Shown here: positions 41,810 through 50,057 of the stretch, in pieces
How positions within the stretch are numbered: the stretch's first letter is position 1
Layout of the letters: the number at the start of each line of letters is the position of its first letter
Origin: Flavobacteriales bacterium
Lineage (GTDB): Bacteria; Bacteroidota; Bacteroidia; Flavobacteriales_E; Vicingaceae
Assembly (NCBI GenBank): GCA_026196775.1
Contig: JAPHUD010000003.1
Coordinates: 1-64,000, forward strand
DNA: 64,000 nt
Direction: 5' to 3'
The notes under the pieces: generated by a model
What the model was told of the DNA's origin: nothing
Databases searched by the model: none
What the model saw: only the letters and a program-made list of their open reading frames with translations
Made by a program: the position numbers and the translations under genes

Positions 41810-41870
41810 TTTGAAAATATTTTATTTTTAAATAAATATAAAACTTCTTTTATAATTTCGCAGGCTTATT

Positions 41871-42119
41871 ATGGAAGAAGAATTTTATACAATAGTTAAT
41901 GCTGTTGATGCTTTATTCAACAAAAAGAAAGAAGTGTTAAAAGAGAGTAAGCTACTAACAGCAGCGAAAAAAGAAGAGTGTAATAATGTAAGTAAGAAAA
42001 TAGCTGCTCTAAAAGACTATATAGATGAAATAAAACAGCTAAACTCCAACAACCCAAGTTTGCTCATTAATTTCAGAAAAAGAGCTTCAGACATTTCGGA
42101 AGAGATTATGAAATGGTAA
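41871..42119 (+). CDS. small helical hypothetical protein
   Basis: The protein has 82 residues, mainly charged helix (KKEVLKESKLLTAAKKEEC, KKIAALKDYIDEIKQLNS), so coiled-coil formation is likely. It has no membrane span and no recognised family. It may pair with the convergent helical protein at 42184, which is of similar character. Confidence 0.55.
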   Translation: MEEEFYTIVNAVDALFNKKKEVLKESKLLTAAKKEECNNVSKKIAALKDYIDEIKQLNSNNPSLLINFRKRASDISEEIMKW

Positions 42120-42183
42120 TTTTTTTTTTTAGTTTTTCAAGGTGATATTTTAAGCTGAATGTTCACTTTTTCTCTAAAGTTTT

Positions 42184-42606
42184 CTATTTTAACTCCAATT
42201 TTTGCTTTAAAGCAACTGATTTATCCACCAACTGGCCTGCTAATTTAAAATCCTTATTACTTAATGCAGTTTGTCTGGCTTCAGCAAGTTTTTCTATTTC
42301 ATCAAATATTAGTTGATTAAACTCTTGTGTGTTATCTTCAAACTGACTTAAAAATTGCTTAGATGCTTTTATAAATTCAATGTTTTCAGCAATAAGTTCT
42401 AATGAATTTACATTATCATTCCATTCTTTAATGCTATTTTTTAATTCGCTTCTAAGTTCAGGTAAATTACTTTCGGCTCTATATTTTTCAGCTAATTCAT
42501 ATCGTTGATTTTTTATTATTTCAGCCCCCTGATTTTCAATAGCTGTTATTGTATGAATCTGTTTTAAAATATCATTTCGTAATTCTTGAAAGTTTAGTTT
42601 TTCCAT
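42184..42606 (-). CDS. helical hypothetical protein with UvrB/UVR-like repeats
   Basis: The protein has 140 residues and is almost all helix. Two segments (NQRYELAEKYRAESNLPELR and LSNKDFKLAGQLVDKSVALK) resemble the UVR/protein-arginine-kinase-activator helical hairpin (A...KDFE.A..LRD.I..L). This is only a weak resemblance. A typical UVR motif mediates protein contact in UvrB, UvrC and Clp adaptors. Its gene lies downstream of the terminator of the T9SS gene. Confidence 0.55.
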   Translation of the reverse strand: MEKLNFQELRNDILKQIHTITAIENQGAEIIKNQRYELAEKYRAESNLPELRSELKNSIKEWNDNVNSLELIAENIEFIKASKQFLSQFEDNTQEFNQLIFDEIEKLAEARQTALSNKDFKLAGQLVDKSVALKQKLELK

Positions 42607-42650
42607 AGTCTTTAATTTTTTAGCAATTTAATTAATATTTTATTTATTAC

Positions 42651-42679
42651 AAAAAAAGCCAACAAATTAATGTTGGCTC
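42651..42679 (-). terminator. terminator of the T9SS protein gene
   Basis: Minus-strand stem GCCAAC / GTTGGC (six pairs) followed by seven U. It lies 40 bases after the stop of the gene at 42715. Confidence 0.85.
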
Positions 42680-42714
42680 TTATGTTTATTTTCTTATTTG
42701 AATATTTGGTATTA

Positions 42715-43977
42715 TTATTCCAATACAATTTTCTTAATAGCACTTCCTTTATCAGTAATAATCTTTGCAAAATAAATTCCGGATGAAAAAGAAGTTAGAT
42801 CGATTGTTGTTTTATTGTTATTTATAACTAACTCTTTTACTGTTTCTCCTGTAATAGAAGTTATTTCTATACTTTCCATATTATCAGCTTCAATTGAAAA
42901 TATTCCATTAGTAGGATTAGGATAAATGGATATAGCGTTAGTTAAATCGTTTTCATTAATAGCTGTATTTAAATCTCCGGTTAATAATATATCATCTATA
43001 TAAACTCCCATATTTGTAAAACTACCATCAGACACCATTCTAAAACTATAAGTTACACTATTTGGAAATCCGGAAATAGTGAATCCTTTCTGAACATAAT
43101 TTCCTGTTCCATCACCAGAACTTTGGTTGTTATATGTTCCTGCCATTTGAAAACCACTTCCAAAATCAAAAGAAACATTGCAATAATCCGTAACTCCAGT
43201 TGAATTTTCTAAATCAAAATTCATCCAAAAGGAAAAAATTAAGTTTACATAGCCAGATGTATTAATTGGAGGATAGTTTGCAAACGCTGAATTCATGTTA
43301 TTAACATGGTTGGTGTTAGAACATGTGGGATTGCAAGCAGCACCATTTCCAGCACAATAAAGACTCCAATTTCCTGATTTGGTAACACAATTTACATCTT
43401 TCCAACCACAATTAGCAGCACCAGTATTACTTATGACAAAATTGCTTCCGGGAACTGTATTTGCTTCAAAACTATCATAGTATAAATTCACCTTGTTTTG
43501 TGATACATTTAATTTTGTTGGCTCTTGTTTGCCATAATTAGGCAAATAGATACAATTAATGCCCTCTTGCAATAATCTATCAATATCTATTTGGGGTAAA
43601 TATACAATTAGTTCGTTTTGAACATACGTTGGAATATCTATACCCATTTCATGTAATAATGATTTGCTAAAACTATTAATAACCACTTTAATATAACTAA
43701 ATGCTGATTTGTAAATTTCTAATGCTGAATTGTCTAAAGCAGTTATTCTTGAATAATACTGAGGATAATCTGTAATTATAGGTGTGAGAGCAAATTCTTT
43801 TTCTCCATAAGGTCTGAGCCAACCTATATTATTTATTACAAATATTTCTGCTGAATTTTCTAAAAAAGGAGTTTGTTGTTTTTCATAAAACTGTTTTAGT
43901 TCTTTTTGACTAACTGTTTGTGAAGATAGGTTAACACTAAAAAATAGTACTAAAACTGAAATGTAAAATGTTCTCAT
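42715..43977 (-). CDS. secreted protein with T9SS type-A sorting domain
   Basis: The protein has 420 residues with a signal peptide (MRTFYISVLVLFFSVNLSSQ). The middle (about 165-335) is a jelly-roll-like domain with four or more Cys (ANCGWKDVNC, CAGNGAACNPTC) and GVYIDDILLTG near the end, as in carbohydrate-binding or MAM-like domains. The last 75 residues (ISIYPNPTNGIFSIE, SGIYFAKIITDKGSAIKKIV) are a textbook type-A sorting domain for type IX secretion and surface attachment. It is divergent from a small XRE regulator with an 18-bp palindrome between them. Confidence 0.9.
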   Translation of the reverse strand: MRTFYISVLVLFFSVNLSSQTVSQKELKQFYEKQQTPFLENSAEIFVINNIGWLRPYGEKEFALTPIITDYPQYYSRITALDNSALEIYKSAFSYIKVVINSFSKSLLHEMGIDIPTYVQNELIVYLPQIDIDRLLQEGINCIYLPNYGKQEPTKLNVSQNKVNLYYDSFEANTVPGSNFVISNTGAANCGWKDVNCVTKSGNWSLYCAGNGAACNPTCSNTNHVNNMNSAFANYPPINTSGYVNLIFSFWMNFDLENSTGVTDYCNVSFDFGSGFQMAGTYNNQSSGDGTGNYVQKGFTISGFPNSVTYSFRMVSDGSFTNMGVYIDDILLTGDLNTAINENDLTNAISIYPNPTNGIFSIEADNMESIEITSITGETVKELVINNNKTTIDLTSFSSGIYFAKIITDKGSAIKKIVLE

Positions 43978-44027
43978 ATTCTATAGATTTAAAAGTTCAG
44001 TGTAAAAATATAAAATATAATTCATAA

Positions 44028-44045
44028 AAAGACCAATTGGTCTTT
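44028..44045. promoter_or_regulatory. perfect 18-bp palindromic operator candidate
   Basis: AAAGACCAATTGGTCTTT is self-complementary over all 18 bases. It lies in the 120-base divergent gap between the T9SS gene and the XRE regulator, 52 bases before the latter's ATG. A GACCTTT half-site recurs near 44069. It is the natural binding-site candidate for that regulator. Confidence 0.6.
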
Positions 44046-44097
44046 AATTTTTCATATTAAATATATGACCTTTCCATTTTTATAAAAGGTTTATTTA

Positions 44098-44319
44098 ATG
44101 AAACAAGGGGTTGATATAGAGCTTTTAAATAAGATTGCTTTAAGAATTAAAACACTTAGAGAGGAAAAAAACATCACACAAGAAATTTTTTATAACGATA
44201 CAGGAATAAACATAGGTAGAATAGAACGCTCTAAAAGAAACTTCTCAATGTCAACACTAAAAAGAATTTGTGATTACCTAGAAATAACTCTAAAAGATTT
44301 TTTCTCAGAAGGATTTTAA
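44098..44319 (+). CDS. XRE-family transcriptional regulator
   Basis: The protein has 73 residues, a bare Cro/CI-type helix-turn-helix: LRIKTLREEKNITQEIFYND, TGINIGRIERSKRNFSMSTL and LKRICDYLEITLKDFF. It has no sensor domain, so it works as a dimer repressor or depends on a partner. It is transcribed divergently from the T9SS protein; an 18-bp palindrome between them suggests that it controls both. Confidence 0.87.
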   Translation: MKQGVDIELLNKIALRIKTLREEKNITQEIFYNDTGINIGRIERSKRNFSMSTLKRICDYLEITLKDFFSEGF

Positions 44320-44598
44320 CGAACCATAAAACAGAAAAATAATTTCAATTTTTATTTTTTGCGTCTTGTTAGTATTGATATGTTACAACTCCTACTAATA
44401 TAGATGAAATAAATATAATACCAATAAAAAATTTCTTTCCAGAAATGTTTTTTTTTAGTTTTTCTATGACATAATGATATAAAAAATATGTTTCTCCTCA
44501 ATCGTTGAAAATCGTTGAAAATCGCTGAAGATCTCTGAAAATCGATTATCAGTGGTTATAAATGTTTTTTAGCATTGCTCATCGTTATTCATCAATAA
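44320..44598. other. gap with 10-bp repeats and a decayed small frame
   Basis: Apart from the 10-bp repeats at 44501-44540, a minus-strand frame near 44360-44500 encodes a membrane-like tail (GKKFFIGIIFISSILVGVV) but has no start codon in reach, so it may be the remains of a small gene. Confidence 0.4.
44501..44540. repeat. four 10-bp tandem repeats (iteron-like)
   Basis: The units are ATCGTTGAAA, ATCGTTGAAA, ATCGCTGAAG and ATCTCTGAAA, followed by ATCG. A 10-base period puts each copy on the same helix face. They lie downstream of the small-gene operon and about 3 kb from the integrase, so they could bind an excisionase or replication protein. Confidence 0.65.
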
Positions 44599-44754
44599 TC
44601 ACTGATCATGCTTGAATTTCGATGCTTTTTTATCCGTTTCTTCATTTGCTTGGTAAACGGATAAAGCTATATATAATGATATAGTAATTATGCCAACAAT
44701 TATAAAAGTATTATTTCGTTTTCTTCTTATATCACATAAGGTATATTGGATCAT
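44599..44754 (-). CDS. small single-span membrane protein, 51 residues
   Basis: The frame runs from ATG at 44754 to TGA at 44599. It has a basic start (MIQYTLCDIRRKRNN), one span (TFIIVGIITISLYIALSVY) and a charged tail. The ATG is five bases after the zinc-finger gene's stop, so it is the last gene of that operon. Function is unknown. Confidence 0.55.
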   Translation of the reverse strand: MIQYTLCDIRRKRNNTFIIVGIITISLYIALSVYQANEETDKKASKFKHDQ

Positions 44755-44759
44755 CAATA

Positions 44760-45137
44760 TTAGTTTCGTTCATTATTATTAATTTTTTCAATTGCATATT
44801 CTGTTTCTGACAAATAGATGAGCCAATAATTTCCAATTTCGAAAAATATAACTTCATTATCATCCTTTTCTTGGCTTTTAACGTATTTTACATCAAATCC
44901 TACTTGCTCCAATGTTGTTTTTAAAACTTTACTCAATCCATTAGTAAAAATACCGTCTATTATTTTTACGTTCTTTTTATATTTTTTCTGCCATAAAACT
45001 TCTTCTGCATTTTCAATTGAAAACTTGATATAATTCGCCCTGTTTTTACAATTTAGAGAACAATAAATTTTCTTGCTGTTTTTCCGTTGGAAAACCTTGT
45101 TGCACTCAGGGTTTTGGCAGTTGGTGGATAATGCCAT
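44760..45137 (-). CDS. hypothetical protein with N-terminal treble-clef zinc finger
   Basis: The protein has 125 residues. Residues 7-32 (CQNPECNKVFQRKNSKKIYC, then SLNC) hold four Cys in a treble-clef arrangement also found in DNA-binding proteins of Bacteroidota mobile elements. The C-terminal part (about 55-125) is a mixed domain with VGFDVKYVKS and EVIFFEIGNYWLIYLS. It lies two bases after the excisionase-like gene and probably has a role in element regulation. Confidence 0.7.
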   Translation of the reverse strand: MALSTNCQNPECNKVFQRKNSKKIYCSLNCKNRANYIKFSIENAEEVLWQKKYKKNVKIIDGIFTNGLSKVLKTTLEQVGFDVKYVKSQEKDDNEVIFFEIGNYWLIYLSETEYAIEKINNNERN

Positions 45138-45139
45138 AA

Positions 45140-45367
45140 TTAGGGAGTTATTACGTTATTGTTAAGTAGTTGAATTATATCTTCTAAACGATAATATACT
45201 GTTCTGCCAATCTTAGAGATTGAGATGTTATGTTTCTTATGAAATTCACATATAGCAGTAGCTTTTAGATTTAAAAAAGCTTGGATTTCTTTGCGAGGTA
45301 TCCATCCGTTAAGGCTTTTTGACGTTAAATCGTTGAGTTGGTTTTCGGTGGTGTTTTTTTGATGCAT
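45140..45367 (-). CDS. excisionase/AlpA-like helix-turn-helix protein
   Basis: The protein has 75 residues. WIPRKEIQAFLNLKATAICE followed by SKIGRTVYYRLEDIIQLL is the winged MerR-like fold of excisionase/AlpA proteins, which bend DNA at attachment sites or activate the integrase. It is two genes downstream of the integrase on the same strand, as in many Bacteroidota integrative elements. Confidence 0.85.
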   Translation of the reverse strand: MHQKNTTENQLNDLTSKSLNGWIPRKEIQAFLNLKATAICEFHKKHNISISKIGRTVYYRLEDIIQLLNNNVITP

Positions 45368-45432
45368 TTTTTTAGTTTTTTTATATTATTCAAAACTAAA
45401 AAAAGCAAAAAAACTATAAGTGAATTAAAAAA

Positions 45433-46317
45433 CTACGAAAACCAATTTCTGGCTATTTTTGATTTATAATTATTTACGTTATTTTTATAGTAATCTTTTA
45501 TATGTATTTTATCATCATCTTTAAAATAATCTTTTTCATGAGAAATAGCTTTCAAAAGATCATACAATGCAACATAGAATTCGGTCTCATTAAATGCTTC
45601 TCCCAACACATCCTGATTTAGTTCTTTCAAATAGAAAACTATAGGTTGATATGCTATTTTGTGAGGGTGGCTAAAACATTTATTAAACTTATACTGAAAT
45701 GGCTTATTTCTTAAAGGTAAGTTTAAGTTTAATATACTAAGTTGTTTACTAGATTCACTATCATTTTCTTTTGTTTTTTGCATTAATACATATAAAAATT
45801 TATCCTCTTTTTTGCGTGGTGGTTTTTTGTTTTCTTTTAATCGTCTATTTGTCTTTGAAATTGTAGATAAAAAGTTTTCATAAAAAGCTTTAAAGCCTTC
45901 GTCTGTTTTAGATAGTTCTGATGCAATTTTACTTTTTAAATAAAATGAAGAGTAATATAAGAAAAAAGTTATGATTTTTTTTTCATTAAAATAAAAAATA
46001 GTTTTATTGTTAATGGTGTTAATTACATTAATAATATTATCTAATTCAATCAGTCTTTTTTTTAGTTTTTCATTAACATAAATTTGGTCAAAGTATTCTT
46101 TTTTCACTTCTGATTTATATAATCCAAAAATCATAGCAGTATTTACACAAAAAATTAGTTTTTGAGCGTAGTCTAAATTTTGTTTTGACATTAAAATTTC
46201 GTCAAAGTTTTTATGTAGTTTTTTATAAGTGATTCTTAGGTCATGTATGTTGTCTGTTTCAAAGAATTTATCATGACTTACAACATTAAGTTTGTTGTCA
46301 ATATTTTGATATTCCAT
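45433..46317 (-). CDS. hypothetical protein of the integrative element
   Basis: The protein has 294 residues, soluble, with a helical N-terminal half and a Lys-rich patch (NRRLKENKKPPRKKEDKF, near 160). I do not recognise the family with certainty; RteC-like regulators of CTn elements have a similar place and size. It lies six bases after the integrase gene. Confidence 0.65.
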   Translation of the reverse strand: MEYQNIDNKLNVVSHDKFFETDNIHDLRITYKKLHKNFDEILMSKQNLDYAQKLIFCVNTAMIFGLYKSEVKKEYFDQIYVNEKLKKRLIELDNIINVINTINNKTIFYFNEKKIITFFLYYSSFYLKSKIASELSKTDEGFKAFYENFLSTISKTNRRLKENKKPPRKKEDKFLYVLMQKTKENDSESSKQLSILNLNLPLRNKPFQYKFNKCFSHPHKIAYQPIVFYLKELNQDVLGEAFNETEFYVALYDLLKAISHEKDYFKDDDKIHIKDYYKNNVNNYKSKIARNWFS

Positions 46318-46323
46318 ATTTTT

Positions 46324-47565
46324 TTAAATTTTTATTGTTGAATAAGTTAAAAGTGAATCAAAATAATCATCCAATTTACGTTTAATTTCGATAAATGTCT
46401 TTGGTTCAACAGTATAGTAAACAGCATCTATTATGCCAAATGTAGAATGTCCCATCAACGTTTTAACTTCTACTTCTTCATATATACCGGCATGCTTTAA
46501 AGATTGTCTAAAAAACCTTCTGGCATGGTAGGTAGTTAGTGGGTGTGGAAAGTTGGCTAAAGCACCAATAATTTTAAGTTTTTTATTTACCTCGTTTAAG
46601 CATTTTTTAGGTACTAAAGTATCTAAGATTTGAACATCAGGATGATTTTCGTATTTTGCCATAATTTCAATCACTTTTTTAGGTAAAAATTGCTGTACAA
46701 CTCCGTTAGTTTTTACTCTTCTATAATCAAGAAAAAATAACCCAGAAGATTTATATAAAAGTTGGCTTCTTTTTACCTCAAATAAATCACCAAAAGCCAA
46801 GCCTGTTAAACACATTAAATTGAAGATGTCTATATATAATTCTACATTATTAAAATTATATAAATTTATATGATTGATATTATAAAAATGTATAGGCTCT
46901 ATTCTAGTTTGTTCTGTACGTGTGAACCTTATGTTTATACGTTTAAACGGATTCATTCTTATTATATCTTCTTCATATTTTCGTTCGAAAAATGGTTTTA
47001 CGTTTTTTAATACACTTTGGGCAGAAACATACATCATTTTATTTGTTAAATAAGTCTTAAATCCATTAGCATGTTGAGGAGTGAAATTTTCTAGTTCAAT
47101 TTTATATAAAGATGCTTGCTCTAAATACATGTTAAAATGAGTAAAAGATTTTCTGTAATTTTTTTTAGTTCCAATGGTTAAATTAGGATTATTATAAATT
47201 TCATTTTCTAAATAATCGTTATAATGAGAGATTAATGGTTTTTCCTTTTTTTTAGTTTTTCTTTCTAATAAAATGTCTCTTATCTCTTTTGCAGTTAATT
47301 GATGAAATGAATCACGTTTTATAATTTTTAATTCCCGGAAGTTTTTATTGATTAATGCAATTATTTCATTGTACTCAGGTAAAATGGATTCAAAACGTTC
47401 TTCTTTGTCGTTCCATTTTTTTAATTGTTGAGCAGTAACGCCATCAATTTCTGTAATCAAGCCTTCAGCTTTAACCTCATTATGAATGATTCTTAAATGG
47501 AGTGGGAAGAGATTTGATTTCTTGTTTAGTTGTTTTTTGATAAATACTTTTTTCGTTGTTTTCAT
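46324..47565 (-). CDS. tyrosine integrase of the tRNA-Lys island (Bacteroidota type)
   Basis: With the start at MKTTKKVFIKK (47565) the protein has 413 residues. A frame continuing upstream to 47805 only reads through the tRNA gene and is rejected. It has an N-terminal arm-binding region, a SAM-like domain (about 105-205) and a catalytic domain. The catalytic domain shows CLTGLAFGDLF where Arg I is replaced by Ala, as in CTnDOT-type enzymes, then HARR, GHS and YYTVEP with the nucleophilic Tyr. It stands 170 bases from the tRNA-Lys 3' end, the usual place for an integrase that targets that gene. It should excise and insert the island to its left. Confidence 0.93.
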   Translation of the reverse strand: MKTTKKVFIKKQLNKKSNLFPLHLRIIHNEVKAEGLITEIDGVTAQQLKKWNDKEERFESILPEYNEIIALINKNFRELKIIKRDSFHQLTAKEIRDILLERKTKKKEKPLISHYNDYLENEIYNNPNLTIGTKKNYRKSFTHFNMYLEQASLYKIELENFTPQHANGFKTYLTNKMMYVSAQSVLKNVKPFFERKYEEDIIRMNPFKRINIRFTRTEQTRIEPIHFYNINHINLYNFNNVELYIDIFNLMCLTGLAFGDLFEVKRSQLLYKSSGLFFLDYRRVKTNGVVQQFLPKKVIEIMAKYENHPDVQILDTLVPKKCLNEVNKKLKIIGALANFPHPLTTYHARRFFRQSLKHAGIYEEVEVKTLMGHSTFGIIDAVYYTVEPKTFIEIKRKLDDYFDSLLTYSTIKI

Positions 47566-47681
47566 AGCTTTGATTTTTAATGATTTATAAATTTGAGTGA
47601 AAGTTATTCCAAATGAGTGAAGAATGAGTGAATAAAAAACACACGAAAAAGCGAATTGAAATGAAACTTTTTGAAACAAAA

Positions 47682-47713
47682 AAAACCTAATGACTTGAAA
47701 ATCATTAGGTTTT
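47682..47713 (-). terminator. terminator of the tRNA-Lys transcript
   Basis: Minus-strand stem AAAACCTAATGA / TCATTAGGTTTT (12 pairs, 8-base loop) followed by more U. It lies 23 bases beyond the tRNA 3' end. Confidence 0.85.
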
Positions 47714-47735
47714 GAAATGAAGTGAAACTTCTGTG

Positions 47736-47808
47736 TGACCTGGCTGGGATTCGAACCCAGGACCCCTTCATTAAAAGTGAAATGCTCTACCAGCTGAGCT
47801 ACCAAGTC
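47736..47808 (-). tRNA. tRNA-Lys (anticodon UUU), integration target
   Basis: On the minus strand the 73-base sequence folds as a tRNA: acceptor GACTTGG / CCAGGTC (one G-U pair), D-arm GCTC..GAGC, anticodon stem TTCA/TGAA with loop CTTTTAA giving UUU, T-arm with GGTTCGAATCC. The discriminator is A; CCA is not encoded. An integrase gene lies just past its 3' end, which fits tRNA 3' end as attachment site; the gene is restored intact by the incoming element. Confidence 0.95.
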
Positions 47809-47907
47809 GTCCTAAAAAAGGAGTGCAAATATAGCAGTGTATTTTTTATAAAAAAAGAATATCCTAGTTTTTTTTAACCTTTTTTTTCAAAGGGTTGATT
47901 AACAGTT

Positions 47908-49071
47908 TTATTCTATGATGGGACAGCGTTCAAAAGGTTTATTCCTATCAAATAAATAACGGTAAGTATGGTAGGTTCTATACACTTCTGCATCTAAATC
48001 TTTGGCAATTCGCAACATTTTTGGATTAAAATCGCCTATCCATGTCAAAACCGTTTGTTTATATCGCTTTTCTTTTAATAAACTTTCGTGTGTCCACTTA
48101 ATCATGGCACCATCAACACCTTTTCCCTGAAAACGCTTGGCAATACCAAAAACAATACCCACCATCGTTTCCGGAGGGTGTACCATTTTATGGTAAAGAA
48201 ATTGAAGTTTTCCCCACCAGTTTAAGTTGCCGTTTACATATTTAAACAGTTCGTTTAATTCAGGAATATTAATGTAAAAAGCAATAGGCTTGTTTTTATA
48301 GTAAACAAAAATCATAATGGAAGGATCATAAATAGGTTTTAAGTTTTGCATAATTTTTCGGGAGGTAGCCGTGGTCATTTCCTTAAAATTATCATGATTC
48401 GCCCAAGCACTGTTGTAAACCGTTTTAAAGTTATCGGCAATTTCATTTAAGCTGAGGTTTTTCACATTAGCAATACTGTAATTGCCATCAGCCAAAATAC
48501 GTTCACTTTTATCTTCAAAAACTTGTTGGGTAGGCACTCCAATAGAACGCTTAAACATAAATTGTTGGTAGTAGGTTTTAAAACCATATTCCTCAAACAA
48601 TTGTTGATAGTAGGGAGGGTTGTAATTCATTCCATAACTATTAGGGTCGGTAAAATTTTCAACCAATAAACCCCAAAACATGTTTTTCTCACCAAAATTA
48701 ATAGGACCATCCATTGCTTCCATATTGTGTTGTGCCAACCAATCTTTAGCGGTGTCAAATAATGTTCCAGCAGCTTCTTTATCGTTAATACATTCAAAAA
48801 AACCAACACCACCGGTAGGCTGTTCATTACTTTCTGTAGTCTCAAAGTTGATGAAGGCAGCAATTCTACCAATTACTTCATTGGTGTTATTAAATAGTAG
48901 CCAGCGTGTTATTTTTCCGTTAGCATGCGCTTTATTTTTGGTGGGGTCAAAAACTTTTTCAACATCTTGTTTAATATGAGGAATCCAGTTGTTGTCGTTT
49001 TTATATATAGAGAAAGGAAGTTGGTGGAATTGTTGAATTAATTTGTTGGTCGTAACTTCTTTTATAATCAT
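47908..49071 (-). CDS. GNAT-type N-acetyltransferase-like protein
   Basis: The protein has 387 residues. The N-terminal part (35-130) and C-terminal part (200-380) each show strands of a GNAT-like fold (WLLFNNTNEVIGRIAAF; MVGIVFGIAKRFQGKGVDGAMIKW with a possible acetyl-CoA loop RFQGKGV). Similar double-GNAT proteins are common in Bacteroidota with unknown substrate. It lies at the border of the island and belongs to the conserved chromosome. Confidence 0.75.
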   Translation of the reverse strand: MIIKEVTTNKLIQQFHQLPFSIYKNDNNWIPHIKQDVEKVFDPTKNKAHANGKITRWLLFNNTNEVIGRIAAFINFETTESNEQPTGGVGFFECINDKEAAGTLFDTAKDWLAQHNMEAMDGPINFGEKNMFWGLLVENFTDPNSYGMNYNPPYYQQLFEEYGFKTYYQQFMFKRSIGVPTQQVFEDKSERILADGNYSIANVKNLSLNEIADNFKTVYNSAWANHDNFKEMTTATSRKIMQNLKPIYDPSIMIFVYYKNKPIAFYINIPELNELFKYVNGNLNWWGKLQFLYHKMVHPPETMVGIVFGIAKRFQGKGVDGAMIKWTHESLLKEKRYKQTVLTWIGDFNPKMLRIAKDLDAEVYRTYHTYRYLFDRNKPFERCPIIE

Positions 49072-49243
49072 GCTTCACGGTTGCTTTTAGTTAACAACCT
49101 CAAAAATACTTAATATAAATAAGATTTTTTAGTGTCTGAACATAAAGTAGACAGACTTTAACTAATTGTTATCAACTATTTTCAATTTGTTTTGTCAATA
49201 ATTTTATAAGTAATAAATTAGCCGATATAAAAATAAACAGCTT

Positions 49244-50050
49244 ATGGTAGAGAAAGTAGTTATTATTACAGGAGCATCATCCGGAATAGGAAAAGCTTGT
49301 GCCATTCGTTTTGCAAAAGAGAATGTTGCTATTGTAATTGCTGCCCGAAACACAGAAAATTTGCGTGTTACTGCTGAAGAACTAAAGCCATACACTCCCT
49401 ATGTTTTGCAGGTAGCTTGTGATGTAGCTAAAAAAGAAGATTGCGAAAGATTAATTGAGGAAACCATTAATGCATATGGAAGAATAGATGTGTTGATTAA
49501 TAATGCAGGTATTTCTATGCGTGCGTTGTTTAATGAAATGGATGTAGAAGTACTTGAAAAAGTAATGAACATTAATTTTTATGGAACAGTTTACTGCACC
49601 AAATATGCTTTGCCTTATTTATTAAAATCTAAAGGAACAATTGTTGGTGTTTCTTCCATTGCCGGTTTTGTAGGTTTACCTGCCAGAACAGGTTATTCGG
49701 CATCAAAATTTGCCATGCAAGGATTTTTAGAAGCCTTGCGTACAGAAAATTTAAAAACAGGCTTAAACGTGCTTATTGCTTGTCCCGGATTTACATCTTC
49801 CAATATTAGAAATACAGCCTTATCAGCTGATGGAAATGCCCAAAAAGAATCGCCTAGAGATGAATCTAAAATGATGACCTCTGAAGAAGTGGCAGAAGAG
49901 ATTTACAAAGCAGTAGCCAAAAACAAACAACGTTTAATTTTAACTTTTGAAGGAAAAATGGCGGAGTTTCTAAGTAAATTCTTTCCAAAATTAATTAGTA
50001 AATTGGTATATAATAAAATGGCTCAAGAGCCTAATAGCCCTATTAAGTAA
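49244..50050 (+). CDS. short-chain dehydrogenase/reductase
   Basis: The protein has 268 residues with the classical SDR signature: TGASSGIG (9-16) for NAD(P) binding, NNAG (86-89), Ser137/138, YSASK (Tyr151, Lys155). The Arg after the second strand (AARNTE) suggests NADPH. The C-terminal extension (about 235-268) is hydrophobic and may bind membrane, as in DHRS7B-type enzymes. Substrate is unknown. It starts a plus-strand group with the MOSC gene seven bases away. Confidence 0.93.
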   Translation: MVEKVVIITGASSGIGKACAIRFAKENVAIVIAARNTENLRVTAEELKPYTPYVLQVACDVAKKEDCERLIEETINAYGRIDVLINNAGISMRALFNEMDVEVLEKVMNINFYGTVYCTKYALPYLLKSKGTIVGVSSIAGFVGLPARTGYSASKFAMQGFLEALRTENLKTGLNVLIACPGFTSSNIRNTALSADGNAQKESPRDESKMMTSEEVAEEIYKAVAKNKQRLILTFEGKMAEFLSKFFPKLISKLVYNKMAQEPNSPIK

Positions 50051-50057
50051 TGTGGTA

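Noticed and set aside
44360-44500. Small minus-strand membrane protein
   Set aside because: The frame has a plausible membrane tail but no start codon within reach after the upstream stop; at most a remnant.
44501-44540. CRISPR-like repeats
   Set aside because: Units are only 10 bases, without spacers, and no cas gene is in the window.
47566-47805. 80-codon N-terminal extension of the integrase
   Set aside because: It reads through the tRNA-Lys gene and its terminator, so it cannot be real coding sequence; the ATG at 47565 begins a normal integrase.
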